64,000 bases of DNA from Caryophanales bacterium (GTDB taxonomy: Bacteria > Bacillota > Bacilli > Exiguobacteriales > Exiguobacteriaceae). How positions within the stretch are numbered: position 1 is the first letter of the stretch; every line of letters starts with the position of its first letter. The stretch lies in NCBI GenBank assembly GCA_902363455.1, contig CABJAC010000001.1, forward strand, positions 930,001 through 994,000, in the 5' to 3' direction. This document shows positions 38,390 to 46,686 of this stretch, one piece after another. The position numbers were made by a program, and so were the translations under genes. The notes below the pieces were generated by a model that saw only the letters and a program-made list of their open reading frames with translations, was not told the DNA's origin and did no database searches.

Positions 38390-39645
38390 CTTACCAACAA
38401 CTTGAAATTGAACAGACGCAGTTTGAACAGTTTGTAAAAACTCATCCGAAAGGAGATCTTTTGCAATTGCCTGCTTGGGGATCCGTTAAGGCAGCGACCG
38501 GTTGGACACATGAACGGATTGCGATCGGAACGGCAGATGGACAAGTAGAAGGAGTCGCACTTTTGCTGTTTAAAAAAGTTCCGAAACTGCCGTTCACGTT
38601 ATGTTACGCACCCCGTGGATTCGTCGTTGACTATACGGATCTAGAAGCGGTTGCCGCTTTACGGGATGTTGCTGTTCGTGTCGCCAAACAACGGAAAGCC
38701 ATTACGATTAAACTGGATCCGAACGTCAACCGGACGGAATATCCGAACTTACTGCAGGATATGAAGACTTTAGGATTTAAGCATAACGGATTCGGAGGCG
38801 GATTTGATTATGCGCAACCACGTTTTACGATGGAAACAAGTCTGGAAGGATCGGAAAAAGAGATCTTTGACCGCTTTCATTCCAAGTTCCGCTATAATGT
38901 CCGTTTGGCAGAACGAAAAGGGATTGTCTGTTATGAAGCATCACGTGAGGAACTCAAGACATTTGCGAACCTGATGGTCGAAACGGGCGAACGTGATGGT
39001 TTCTCGATCCGTGGTCTTGATTATTTTGAAAATCTGTATGATCATTTGCGCCCGACTGGAGACGCGGCATTGTTTTTGACTAAACTGGACGTTGTCCGGG
39101 CACTTGAAAATACAGAAGCGGCTCTATTACAAGCAGATAAAGAATTAACGAAAATTCATCGTCAGCTTGAAAAAGAAACGATTGAGAAGAAAATCAACAG
39201 TTTAAATAATCGACTCGAACAGACGACGGCTCAGATTGAAAAGGCAGAGAAGTCGAAAACAGAATTGATGGCGATTGCGGCTAAACATCCAGACGGTGTG
39301 ATTCTTTCAGGCGGCTTATTGACTCTAGCCGGTCGACGGTCGTATTACCTGTACGGTGCCTCGTCAAACGAATACCGTGAGTTTATGCCAAATCATTTAA
39401 TGCAATGGACAATGATGCGTCATGCGAAAGCACATGGAGCCATCTCATATGATTTTGGTGGTGTGAGTGGATCGACGGATCCGGACGACCATTATGCTGG
39501 ATTGTATGCTTTTAAATCCGGCTGGGGGAGCGAGATGATTGAAAAAATCGGTGAGTTTGACTATGTTCTGAACAAACCGCTATCTATCTTGCTGGAAACT
39601 GGATTACCGATTCTTCAAAAAATTCGGAAGAAGCTGCGCCGCTGA
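38386..39645 (+). CDS. FemABX-family peptidoglycan bridge aminoacyltransferase
   Basis: 419 residues from a GTG that overlaps the murE stop (GTGA). It has two GNAT-like lobes, with FemAB segments LLQLPAWGSVKAATGW and YAPRGFVVDY early and the FRYNVRLAERKGI region in the middle. An antiparallel coiled-coil arm lies at about residues 236-300, the hallmark of FemA/FemX. The C-terminal YDFGGVSGSTDPDDHYAGLY segment matches the family. Such enzymes attach an amino acid, often Gly, from its tRNA to the epsilon-amino group of L-Lys in lipid II. With murE immediately upstream it probably makes a one-residue bridge; the amino acid cannot be read from sequence. Confidence 0.9.
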   Translation: MTYQQLEIEQTQFEQFVKTHPKGDLLQLPAWGSVKAATGWTHERIAIGTADGQVEGVALLLFKKVPKLPFTLCYAPRGFVVDYTDLEAVAALRDVAVRVAKQRKAITIKLDPNVNRTEYPNLLQDMKTLGFKHNGFGGGFDYAQPRFTMETSLEGSEKEIFDRFHSKFRYNVRLAERKGIVCYEASREELKTFANLMVETGERDGFSIRGLDYFENLYDHLRPTGDAALFLTKLDVVRALENTEAALLQADKELTKIHRQLEKETIEKKINSLNNRLEQTTAQIEKAEKSKTELMAIAAKHPDGVILSGGLLTLAGRRSYYLYGASSNEYREFMPNHLMQWTMMRHAKAHGAISYDFGGVSGSTDPDDHYAGLYAFKSGWGSEMIEKIGEFDYVLNKPLSILLETGLPILQKIRKKLRR

Positions 39646-40307
39646 TGAAACGGGGAACAATCTTCGGATGGATTTTGTTCCTGCTTGCCATGTTTGCCAT
39701 CGGATTGTTTCTTGCAGCTTTTATGAACCGGATGCCGAGCATTTTAATTGATCAGCCGGAACTCGGCATTGAAAGCTGTCCGCGGGATTTTGCTGGTGAA
39801 GAGCGGCTCATCAATGACAGTGCCGATCAGTTGAAACAGCTTCACCCGGCGGTTAGTGCGGGGGCGAAAGATTTAATACGCCTCAGTCATTCCTGCTATA
39901 ACATCGATATTCGAATCACCCAAGGCTATCGAACGAAAAAACAGCAGGATGCTTTGTACGAACAAGGACGTTCTCAAGCAGGAGAAGTCGTAACCAATGC
40001 ACGTGGCGGAGAATCGATGCATAATTATGGTTTAGCCATCGATTTTGTTCAAATCATAGACGGGGATATTTCCTACGATTTAGACTATGACGGTAATCAA
40101 TCAGGTAAAAGTGACTGGCGAGAAGTCGCTGCTGTCGGAAAAGCACTCGGGTTCGAGTGGGGTGGTGACTGGAAACGATTCGTGGATTATCCGCACTTTG
40201 AGATGACATTTGGTTATTCCTTGGACGAACTTCAAGCGGGTGAGCGACCAAACCGTCAGGAAAAAGCAAAGCGAACAGAAGAAATCGAGAAACTGTTGAA
40301 TCCGTAA
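39645..40307 (+). CDS. CwlK-like M15C peptidoglycan peptidase, membrane-anchored
   Basis: 220 residues. An N-terminal membrane helix (about 6-26) anchors an extracellular M15C domain. Zinc ligands are His126 and Asp133 in SMHNYGLAIDF and His184 in DYPHFEM. The segments QGYRTKKQQDALYEQGR and GFEWGGDWKRF are close to B. subtilis CwlK, an L-Ala-D-Glu endopeptidase. A D,D-carboxypeptidase role (VanY type) is possible but less likely. The ATG overlaps the fem stop as TGATG, so it completes a coupled cell-wall cluster with murE and the Fem gene. Confidence 0.88.
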   Translation: MKRGTIFGWILFLLAMFAIGLFLAAFMNRMPSILIDQPELGIESCPRDFAGEERLINDSADQLKQLHPAVSAGAKDLIRLSHSCYNIDIRITQGYRTKKQQDALYEQGRSQAGEVVTNARGGESMHNYGLAIDFVQIIDGDISYDLDYDGNQSGKSDWREVAAVGKALGFEWGGDWKRFVDYPHFEMTFGYSLDELQAGERPNRQEKAKRTEEIEKLLNP

Positions 40308-40312
40308 AACGA

Positions 40313-40354
40313 ACATCGTGTGGACCGAAAGAGTGGTCACACGATGTTTTTTTT
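40313..40354 (+). terminator. Intrinsic terminator after the murE cluster
   Basis: ACATCGTGTG (40313-40322) plus ACC pairs with GGTCACACGATGT (about 40335-40347), followed by a run of T. It closes the murE-fem-cwlK unit. Confidence 0.85.
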
Positions 40355-40374
40355 CGTTTTCACCATCCCTGTTG

Positions 40375-40403
40375 TTGGCAGAACGGCAAAGTTCGGCTAG
40401 AAT
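40375..40403 (+). promoter_or_regulatory. SigA-type promoter for rnj
   Basis: TTGGCA (40375-40380), 17-base spacer, TAGAAT (40398-40403), giving a leader of about 50 bases before the GTG start. Confidence 0.7.
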
Positions 40404-40460
40404 AGTGATAGTGATAAGTGGACGGCTCACGAAAAGTGAATATAAATAGGAGGTCATATT

Positions 40461-42125
40461 GTGTCAAAGAAAAAGACGGAAAAGGTAAGCGTCTTTGCTC
40501 TTGGTGGCGCCGGTGAAATCGGTAAGAACATGTACGTCGTCGAACTCGACGAGGACATCTTCGTAATCGATGCCGGATTAATGTTCCCAGGAGATGAGAT
40601 GCTTGGAATTGATAAAGTCATTCCAGACATTAGTTATTTAAAAGAGAATAAAGAGCGGATTCAAGGGATTTTCATTACCCATGGACACGAGGATCACATT
40701 GGTGCCCTCAGCTATGTGTTACGGGACTTAAAAGTACCGGTTTATGGAACACGCTTAACGCTCGGTTTGATTGAAATTAAATTAAAAGAAGCCGGTTTAT
40801 TGAAAAAGGCAGATCTTCGTCCAATTGATGCCAAGACGAAATTAACCGTAGCAGGTCATTTCATTACATTTTTCCGTGTCAATCACTCGATTCCGGATGC
40901 AGTCGGGGTATGTATCCAAACGTCACAAGGGGCAATCGTACACACGGGAGACTTTAAGTTCGATTATACGCCGGTTGACGGAAAACAAGCTGATTTCGGG
41001 AAAATTGCAGCGATTGGTCAGCGTGGTGTTCTCTGCCTCTTATCGGACTCGACGAATGCAGAACGTCCCGGAATGTCCGGTTCAGAATCAACGGTTGGTT
41101 CAGAACTAAATGATGTCATCTACGAGGCACCGGGTCGTGTCATCGTTGCTTCATTCGCATCAAACGTGCACCGTTTGCAACAAGTATTTGCAGCGGCAGA
41201 AGCCAACAACCGAAAAGTGGCGGTTGTCGGTCGCAGCATGGTCAATATCGTTGAGGTCGCTCAACGTTTAAACTACTTACGGTTTAAACAAAAAACGTTG
41301 GTTGAACTGTCCGATATCAATCGCCTCGATGACAATCAAGTCGTCATTTTGACGACTGGTTCGCAAGGTGAACCGATGGCAGCCCTCACACGTATGGCGC
41401 GTAATGCCCATAAACAGGTCAACATTCGTCTGAATGATACGGTCGTTGTCGCGGCTTCACCGATTCCGGGAAATGAAAAATCTGTCTCGAAAACGATTGA
41501 TCTCTTGTTCCGCGCGGGAGCGAATGTCATTTACAATCAGCGCAAAGTCCACGTGTCCGGTCACGGACATGCAGAAGACTTAAAATTAATGCTGAACTTG
41601 ATTAAACCGAAATTCTTCGTTCCGATTCATGGGGAATTCCGGATGCAGAAGGCACACAGCCGCTTAGCACAAACAGTTGGTGTCAATGCGAACAACATCT
41701 TTATCATCGAAAACGGAGATGTCGTTGAGTTCGAAAAACGAAAAGCCCGGATGTCGCGCAAAGTGAATGCCGGAAACGTCTTGATTGACGGTATCGGTGT
41801 CGGAGATGTCGGGAATATCGTGTTACGGGATCGCCGCCTGTTGTCACAAGATGGCGTCGTTCTCTGTGTCATAACGATCAGTCGTAAAAATAAAACGATT
41901 GTCTCCGGACCGGAAATCATTTCACGTGGATTCGTCTACATGCGCGAATCAGAAGACATGATCAACGAAGCCAACCGAATCGTTGCAAAACAATTGCAAG
42001 GAAAACTGACGGGCGAGTTGGACTGGACAGAAATGAAATCATTGATTCGTGACAAGTTAAGTTCGTATTTATACGAACAAACAAAACGTCGTCCGATGAT
42101 TTTACCGATCATCATGGAAATTTAA
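40461..42125 (+). CDS. rnjB: Ribonuclease J (RnjB-position paralogue)
   Basis: 554 residues from GTG 40461 with AGGAGG upstream. It is a metallo-beta-lactamase/beta-CASP RNase; the metal motif is His74-x-His76-x-Asp78-His79 in THGHEDHIGAL. Later features include the HTGDFKFDYTP segment and the VSGHGHAEDLKLM motif. RNase J has 5' exonuclease and endonuclease activity in mRNA decay and rRNA processing. It precedes the FtsK/SpoIIIE gene as rnjB (ymfA) does in B. subtilis; sequence alone does not separate RnjA from RnjB, so the symbol rests on that order. Confidence 0.92.
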   Translation: MSKKKTEKVSVFALGGAGEIGKNMYVVELDEDIFVIDAGLMFPGDEMLGIDKVIPDISYLKENKERIQGIFITHGHEDHIGALSYVLRDLKVPVYGTRLTLGLIEIKLKEAGLLKKADLRPIDAKTKLTVAGHFITFFRVNHSIPDAVGVCIQTSQGAIVHTGDFKFDYTPVDGKQADFGKIAAIGQRGVLCLLSDSTNAERPGMSGSESTVGSELNDVIYEAPGRVIVASFASNVHRLQQVFAAAEANNRKVAVVGRSMVNIVEVAQRLNYLRFKQKTLVELSDINRLDDNQVVILTTGSQGEPMAALTRMARNAHKQVNIRLNDTVVVAASPIPGNEKSVSKTIDLLFRAGANVIYNQRKVHVSGHGHAEDLKLMLNLIKPKFFVPIHGEFRMQKAHSRLAQTVGVNANNIFIIENGDVVEFEKRKARMSRKVNAGNVLIDGIGVGDVGNIVLRDRRLLSQDGVVLCVITISRKNKTIVSGPEIISRGFVYMRESEDMINEANRIVAKQLQGKLTGELDWTEMKSLIRDKLSSYLYEQTKRRPMILPIIMEI

Positions 42126-42134
42126 CAAAAGGAG

Positions 42135-42178
42135 CGACTCAGGGAGGCCGGATAGATGGTCAGCTGAGTCGTTTTTTT
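42135..42178 (+). terminator. Intrinsic terminator after rnj
   Basis: CGACTCAG (42135-42142) pairs with CTGAGTCG (42164-42171), followed by seven T. Only a ribosome binding site separates it from ftsK. Confidence 0.85.
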
Positions 42179-42197
42179 ATCAGGAGGTCAGAGAAAG

Positions 42198-44363
42198 ATG
42201 GCAACGACAAAAAAAGGACCGGTCCGGAAAACACCAGCGCGAAAGCGGCCACCGGCAAAAAAACGTCCATCTGTGAAAAAACAGCGACAACCCATCCAAT
42301 ACCGTACATATGCAGCAATCATCGCGGTCCTGTCTTTGTTGGCCTATATCCTGTCACTTGGACAGTTTGGACGTGTCGGCGAAGTGTTGGCTCAATTCGC
42401 CAAAGATCAGGTCGGACAGTTTGGTTCACTCCTTTACGGTTTGATCGGGGGGGTACTGTTACTCTTGTTGTCGAATCAAGAACGTGTAGCCAAATGGGCC
42501 TGGTCCTCCTTGATTTTGGGTGGTTTGATCTGGATTGATTTGCTGCTCGGTCAACCGCGAGGTGCACTGAATGCCTGGTTGTATCAGGGTTCTTCTTACT
42601 ATATCTCAAGTTTTGGCGCATTTATGATTGGCTTATTTTTGATTATGACGGGTGTTCATTTACTGCAACCAACATTTTTCAGTGAATTACTCTTCGGTAT
42701 CAAAGAACGAATTCAGGAATTCCGCCAGCGTGAACGATCGGTCACGACAAACGAGCGTCCTGCAAGAAAGAGACACCGTCAGTCAGAACCGACTGAACAG
42801 CCGGTTGAAAAACAAAAAACACTAAAAAATCAAGTTCTTCAAGAAACGGTGCAGGAAGAGCCCCCTGTTAATCTTCAGGATGTGCCAATCATCGGATTTG
42901 CAGATCATGTCGAACCACAAGCGAAAGAGACACAAGGACCGTTGACGATGACCGAGACACCGGACGGTTATCAATTGCCATCGCTCGATTTATTAGCGGA
43001 ACCTGTCACCAAAGATTTGTCTGGTGAAAACAAACGCTTAAAAGATAATGCCACAAAATTGATTGCCACTTTGAAATCATTTGGGATTGGAGCAAAAGTC
43101 TTAAAGATCCATCTTGGGCCAAGTGTGACAAAATATGAGATTGAACCGGATCAAGGTATCAAGCTGAGTCGGATTACCGGACTGGCTGATGATTTGGCAC
43201 TTGCTCTCGCAGCAAAGGATATTCGGATTGAAGCACCGATTCCCGGCAAGGCTGCCGTCGGGATCGAAGTACCGAACCGGGAAGTTGCCATGGTCTCGTT
43301 GCGAGAAGTACTCGGGGCAGAGAGTGTTCAAGCGGACCCCGACCGTTTACTCGTTGCACTTGGTCGAAGCATCTCCGGTGAGACGGTCACCGCGAAACTG
43401 AATAAAATGCCGCACGTTTTAGTCGCAGGTTCAACCGGTTCCGGGAAATCTGTGTGTATCAACGGGATGATTGTTTCGATTTTGATGCGGGCCCGACCGG
43501 ATGAAGTCCGGTTGATGATGATTGATCCGAAGATGGTCGAATTGAATGTCTACAATGGCATTCCTCACCTGTTGGCGCCGGTCGTGACTGATCCTAAGAA
43601 AGCGGCACAAGCCTTAAAGCAAGTCGTTTCAGAAATGGAACGGCGCTATGAAATTTTCAGTCAGAATGGAGCGCGCAACATCGAAGGATATAATGCTTTG
43701 ATCGATAAGATGAACGCAGAGGAAAAAGTCCATCAACGTCTGCCGTACATCGTCGTCATCGTCGATGAGTTAGCCGATCTGATGATGGTCGCTTCAAATG
43801 AAGTCGAAGATGCTATCATGCGGCTCGCCCAGATGGCCCGGGCAGCCGGGATACACATGGTCATTGCGACACAACGACCAAGTGTCGATATCATTACTGG
43901 TGTCATCAAGGCAAACATCCCGTCGCGGATTGCCTTCAGCGTTTCCAGCGGGACGGATTCCCGGACGATTCTCGATACAAGCGGTGCAGACAAGTTGCTC
44001 GGGCGAGGAGATATGTTGTTACTTGGAAACGGAATGAATAAACCGGTTCGCGTCCAAGGTGCCTTCTTGTCGGATGAAGAAGTCGAAACGATTGTTAACC
44101 ATGTCATCTCCCAACAAAAAGCACAATATGTCGAAGCGATGATTCCAAAGGATATTCCGGAAGGGGAGACGGAAGTCGACGATCCGTTATATGACGAAGT
44201 CGTTCAATTCATTTTGACGCAAGAAACAGCATCGACCTCGATGATTCAACGTAAATATCGGATTGGCTACAATCGAGCCGCCCGATTGATCGATGCATTA
44301 GAAGAAAATGGATTAATCGGTCCATCTGAAGGATCTAAACCGAGACGTGTCATGGGACGTTAA
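42198..44363 (+). CDS. ftsK: DNA translocase FtsK/SpoIIIE
   Basis: 721 residues. A basic Lys/Arg/Pro-rich N-terminus (1-32) is followed by four membrane helices (about 34-165), a charged linker (about 175-270), and the RecA-like motor. Walker A is GSTGSGKS near 410, Walker B is [12 protein letters not shown], and the FtsK signature is [19 protein letters not shown] winged-helix gamma domain ends the protein ([20 protein letters not shown]), which reads oriented sequences. It moves DNA across closing septa. It sits where B. subtilis has spoIIIE; with no spore genes around, a general chromosome-segregation role is more likely. Confidence 0.95.
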   Translation: MATTKKGPVRKTPARKRPPAKKRPSVKKQRQPIQYRTYAAIIAVLSLLAYILSLGQFGRVGEVLAQFAKDQVGQFGSLLYGLIGGVLLLLLSNQERVAKWAWSSLILGGLIWIDLLLGQPRGALNAWLYQGSSYYISSFGAFMIGLFLIMTGVHLLQPTFFSELLFGIKERIQEFRQRERSVTTNERPARKRHRQSEPTEQPVEKQKTLKNQVLQETVQEEPPVNLQDVPIIGFADHVEPQAKETQGPLTMTETPDGYQLPSLDLLAEPVTKDLSGENKRLKDNATKLIATLKSFGIGAKVLKIHLGPSVTKYEIEPDQGIKLSRITGLADDLALALAAKDIRIEAPIPGKAAVGIEVPNREVAMVSLREVLGAESVQADPDRLLVALGRSISGETVTAKLNKMPHVLVAGSTGSGKSVCINGMIVSILMRARPDEVRLMMIDPKMVELNVYNGIPHLLAPVVTDPKKAAQALKQVVSEMERRYEIFSQNGARNIEGYNALIDKMNAEEKVHQRLPYIVVIVDELADLMMVASNEVEDAIMRLAQMARAAGIHMVIATQRPSVDIITGVIKANIPSRIAFSVSSGTDSRTILDTSGADKLLGRGDMLLLGNGMNKPVRVQGAFLSDEEVETIVNHVISQQKAQYVEAMIPKDIPEGETEVDDPLYDEVVQFILTQETASTSMIQRKYRIGYNRAARLIDALEENGLIGPSEGSKPRRVMGR

Positions 44364-44366
44364 ACG

Positions 44367-44408
44367 AAAAAGGGAAGAAGACCGATTGTGGTTTTCTCCC
44401 TTTTTTTT
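44367..44408 (+). terminator. Intrinsic terminator after ftsK
   Basis: An A-rich left arm with AAGGGA and GAA pairs imperfectly with GGTTTTCTCCCTT, followed by eight T (44401-44408). The flanking A and T runs would extend the stem. Confidence 0.75.
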
Positions 44409-44460
44409 ATAGGAAGCAAACTAAAAAATAAAACTTAAACCGTTTTCATACAAATAGTTG

Positions 44461-44472
44461 TCAGACGTCTGT
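44461..44472 (+). promoter_or_regulatory. Putative GntR operator upstream of the first Bmp gene
   Basis: TCAGACGTCTGT, containing the perfect palindrome CAGACGTCTG (44462-44471). It directly precedes and touches the -35 of the predicted promoter. It matches the TCAGAnnTCTGA pattern found twice more around the gntR gene. Confidence 0.6.
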
Positions 44473-44500
44473 TGATTTTAACGAATATCTTTGTCATACT
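44472..44500 (+). promoter_or_regulatory. Probable promoter of the first Bmp gene
   Basis: TTGATT (44472-44477), 17-base spacer, CATACT (44495-44500). The operator-like palindrome abuts the -35, and a cre-like site lies about 55 bases downstream of the predicted start of transcription. Confidence 0.55.
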
Positions 44501-44560
44501 CAATCATATGAGTTGGCGTACCGTATAACGGTGCGTGAGCAGCTTTTTCACAAATAGATA

Positions 44561-44575
44561 ATGAAAGCGCTCACA
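44561..44575 (+). promoter_or_regulatory. cre-like site (CcpA) upstream of the first Bmp gene
   Basis: ATGAAAGCGCTCACA fits WTGNAANCGNWWNCW with one mismatch. It lies between the predicted promoter and the gene, a position where bound CcpA would block elongation. Confidence 0.5.
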
Positions 44576-44599
44576 TAATAGGAAGAGGAGATGGAGAAG

Positions 44600-45616
44600 A
44601 TGAAAAAACAGTATGCGTTCGTATCAGCAATGACTGTTGCAACAGTTGGTTTGGCAGCATGTGGAGGATCGGAAGAAAACAGTTCGAGTAAAAAAGATCA
44701 GTTTTCTGTAGCGATGGTCGCAGATAAAGGTGGAATCGACGACAAATCGTTTAACCAATCGGCCTGGGAAGGTCTTCAAGCATACGGAAAGGAACAACAG
44801 CTGAAGCAAAATGATGGCTATTCGTATCTTCAGTCAAAATCCCAACAAGACTATCAACCTAACTTATCTCGTCTTGCACGTGGTGGTGAAAACTTAGTAT
44901 TCGGAATTGGAAATACGTTTAATGAAGATATTGAAGCGGTAGCCAAACAGTTTAAAGACACACAATTTGCCATCGTCGATAATGTCGTACCGGGTAAAAA
45001 TGTCACGTCGATTACGTTCAAAGAGAATGAAGGCGCTTATCTTGCTGGAATTGTAGCTGCGATGGAGACAAAAACGGACCATATCGGTTTTGTCGGAGGA
45101 ATGAAGATGGATGTCATCGAACGTTTCCGTGCCGGTTTCGAAGCCGGAGCAAAATCAGTGAATCCAAAAATCAAAGTGGACGTACAATACGCAGAAGATT
45201 TTGCAGCTCCAGAAAAAGGACAAGCAATCGCAGCCGGTATGTATGGTAAAGGAGCCGATATTATTTTCCCGGCAGCCGGCGGTACAGGAAACGGTGTCTT
45301 CACAGAAGCGAAGAACCGTAAGAAAAACGGTGAAGAGGTCGCAGTAATCGGTGTCGACCGCGATCAAAAAGAAGAAGGTATGCCGGAAGACGTAACGCTG
45401 ACATCTGTCATCAAACGAGTGGATCGTGCCGTTCAGGATACGGCAACTGCTGCGAAAGACGGGAAACTAAAAGGCGGCGAGACCATTCGTTACGGTTTAA
45501 AAGAACAAGGTGTGGATCTAGTGGAATCAGACAAGTTGTCCGAGAAAACACTTGAAAAAGTCGAACAAGCGAAACAGGCGGTCATAAAAGAAAAAACAGT
45601 CGTTCCTGAACAATAA
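44600..45616 (+). CDS. Bmp/PnrA-type nucleoside-binding lipoprotein, copy 1
   Basis: 338 residues from ATG 44600; ATG 44591 touches the AAGAGGAG and is excluded. A type II signal peptide ends in a lipobox with Cys21 (GLAAC). The mature protein is a Bmp-family (PnrA/Med/NupN) solute-binding fold, with DKGGIDDKSFNQSAWEGL, GFVGGMKMDVIERF and VIGVDRDQ. Relatives bind purine nucleosides outside the membrane and deliver them to an ABC importer. It is a clear paralogue of the protein at 46687; the two flank the GntR gene. It has its own promoter region with an operator and a cre-like site. Confidence 0.92.
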   Translation: MKKQYAFVSAMTVATVGLAACGGSEENSSSKKDQFSVAMVADKGGIDDKSFNQSAWEGLQAYGKEQQLKQNDGYSYLQSKSQQDYQPNLSRLARGGENLVFGIGNTFNEDIEAVAKQFKDTQFAIVDNVVPGKNVTSITFKENEGAYLAGIVAAMETKTDHIGFVGGMKMDVIERFRAGFEAGAKSVNPKIKVDVQYAEDFAAPEKGQAIAAGMYGKGADIIFPAAGGTGNGVFTEAKNRKKNGEEVAVIGVDRDQKEEGMPEDVTLTSVIKRVDRAVQDTATAAKDGKLKGGETIRYGLKEQGVDLVESDKLSEKTLEKVEQAKQAVIKEKTVVPEQ

Positions 45617-45632
45617 GAGGCGGGAAGAGAAC

Positions 45633-45664
45633 GGGTATTCTTAGGTAGAATGCCCTATTTTCTT
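45633..45664 (+). terminator. Probable terminator after the first Bmp gene
   Basis: GGGTATTC (45633-45640) pairs with GAATGCCC (45648-45655; one G-U pair), followed by TATTTTCTT. An outer GGAAGA/TCTTCC pairing is also possible. Confidence 0.6.
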
Positions 45665-45709
45665 CCAATCTCATTTGCGTTATGAAAAGGGTTACAAAAG
45701 CGCCAGAAG

Positions 45710-45721
45710 TCAGACTTCTAA
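45710..45721 (+). promoter_or_regulatory. Putative GntR operator, upstream of the gntR promoter
   Basis: TCAGACTTCTAA matches TCAGAnnTCTGA at all but one position. It overlaps a seven-base inverted repeat AGAAGTC-A-GACTTCT (45705-45719). It lies just upstream of the predicted -35 of the gntR gene. Confidence 0.55.
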
Positions 45722-45736
45722 CCTGTTACAAAATGA

Positions 45737-45765
45737 TTGCAGGATTGTGTCCGGCATCATATACT
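45737..45765 (+). promoter_or_regulatory. SigA-type promoter of the gntR gene
   Basis: TTGCAG (45737-45742), 17-base spacer, TATACT (45760-45765). It is flanked on both sides by TCAGAnnTCTGA motifs. Confidence 0.7.
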
Positions 45766-45789
45766 TATCTTGGCTGGAGTTCTCATACG

Positions 45790-45801
45790 TCAGAAGTCTG
45801 A
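45790..45801 (+). promoter_or_regulatory. Putative GntR operator in the gntR 5' leader
   Basis: TCAGAAGTCTGA, a five-base inverted repeat around AG, located about 17 bases after the predicted transcription start. Together with the site at 45710 it suggests autoregulation with looping or roadblock. Confidence 0.6.
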
Positions 45802-45838
45802 GCACTGGTTACAACTAGATAGAGGATGGAGATGCGTC

Positions 45839-46558
45839 ATGTCGATTAAATTAGATCATCGTTTGCTTTATTTACGTGTGATTGAAAAGATCAAGTCCGA
45901 CATCGATGACGGCGTTTACAAGGAAGGCGAGAAACTACCTTCAGAGTTTGAACTTTCAAAGCAACTTGGCGTTAGTCGAGCGACTCTTCGAGAGGCTTTA
46001 CGAATTCTTGAAGATGAGAACATCGTCATCCGTAAACACGGTGTCGGTACGTTTATCAATGCAAGACCACCGTTTACTTCAGGAATCGAAGAACTGTACA
46101 GCGTTACGGAAATGATTGCCCGGGCGGGTATGATTCCGACATCTGAAGTATTGTCATCAGAAATGGTGCAACCAACCGAGCGGGACCGGGAACGTTTTCA
46201 ACTGGATCCGGATGAACTGGTGTATCGAATCGAACGGATCCGACTTGCAGGAGATATTCCTGTCGTCTATTGTGTCGATAAGATTCCAAGCCATTATATT
46301 AAAAATGAAGAGCAGTTTACGTCTTCGACATCTCTGTTTGACGCACTAGAAAAAGAATTAGGACGTCGTGTCACACATGCGGTTACGCATATCGAGCCGC
46401 GGATTGATCCAAAGATCGCTGAACAACTACATACGGACCAACCGTTACTCGTCTTGCGGCAAACGCATTATGATGAGCTCGATCGATCCGTTCTTTATTC
46501 AGCGAACTATTTCCGTGCGGATAAGTTCGATTTCCATGTCATCCGTAAGCGTGTCTGA
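45839..46558 (+). CDS. nupR: GntR/HutC-family regulator of nucleoside uptake (NupR-like)
   Basis: 239 residues from ATG 45839 with GGAG seven bases upstream; the open frame reaches 45737 but the upstream part lies in the promoter. An N-terminal winged helix-turn-helix (about 5-72) includes the segment ELSKQLGVSRATLREALRIL, ending GVGTFI. A C-terminal UTRA effector domain (about 90-235) resembles the HutC subfamily. It sits after ftsK/spoIIIE as ymfC does in B. subtilis, the gene I recall being named nupR for repression of nupNOPQ. Flanking Bmp genes and three shared palindromes support a nucleoside-responsive repressor. The effector is not known from sequence. Confidence 0.85.
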   Translation: MSIKLDHRLLYLRVIEKIKSDIDDGVYKEGEKLPSEFELSKQLGVSRATLREALRILEDENIVIRKHGVGTFINARPPFTSGIEELYSVTEMIARAGMIPTSEVLSSEMVQPTERDRERFQLDPDELVYRIERIRLAGDIPVVYCVDKIPSHYIKNEEQFTSSTSLFDALEKELGRRVTHAVTHIEPRIDPKIAEQLHTDQPLLVLRQTHYDELDRSVLYSANYFRADKFDFHVIRKRV

Positions 46559-46579
46559 CCACTTGTTTTAAGAGGTTTA

Positions 46580-46594
46580 CTGAAAGCGCTTTCT
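46580..46594 (+). promoter_or_regulatory. cre-like site (CcpA) upstream of the second Bmp gene
   Basis: CTGAAAGCGCTTTCT contains the symmetrical core TGAAAGCGCTTTC and misses WTGNAANCGNWWNCW only at its first base. It lies about 40 bases upstream of the predicted -35. Confidence 0.6.
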
Positions 46595-46634
46595 GCCTAC
46601 CTACGTAACGCTCCTCATCACCAGCCTCAGGTGC

Positions 46635-46661
46635 TTGACGTAGTCAGGAACTTTGTATGAC
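46635..46661 (+). promoter_or_regulatory. Possible promoter of the second Bmp gene
   Basis: TTGACG (46635-46640), 15-base spacer, TATGAC (46656-46661). The spacer is short. The -35 lies inside an inverted repeat CTACGT (46601-46606)/ACGTAG (46638-46643) that also encloses CACC/GGTG, so the region can form a cruciform or RNA stem. Confidence 0.45.
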
Positions 46662-46686
46662 CATATTCGAAAGGGGATTATTTCAG

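Noticed and set aside
44409..44599. Purine riboswitch upstream of the Bmp genes
   Set aside because: None of the conserved purine-aptamer junction sequences are visible; the region is accounted for by an operator-like palindrome, a promoter and a cre-like site.
45737..45838. N-terminal extension of the GntR regulator
   Set aside because: The extension covers the promoter and an operator-like palindrome and has no ribosome binding site.
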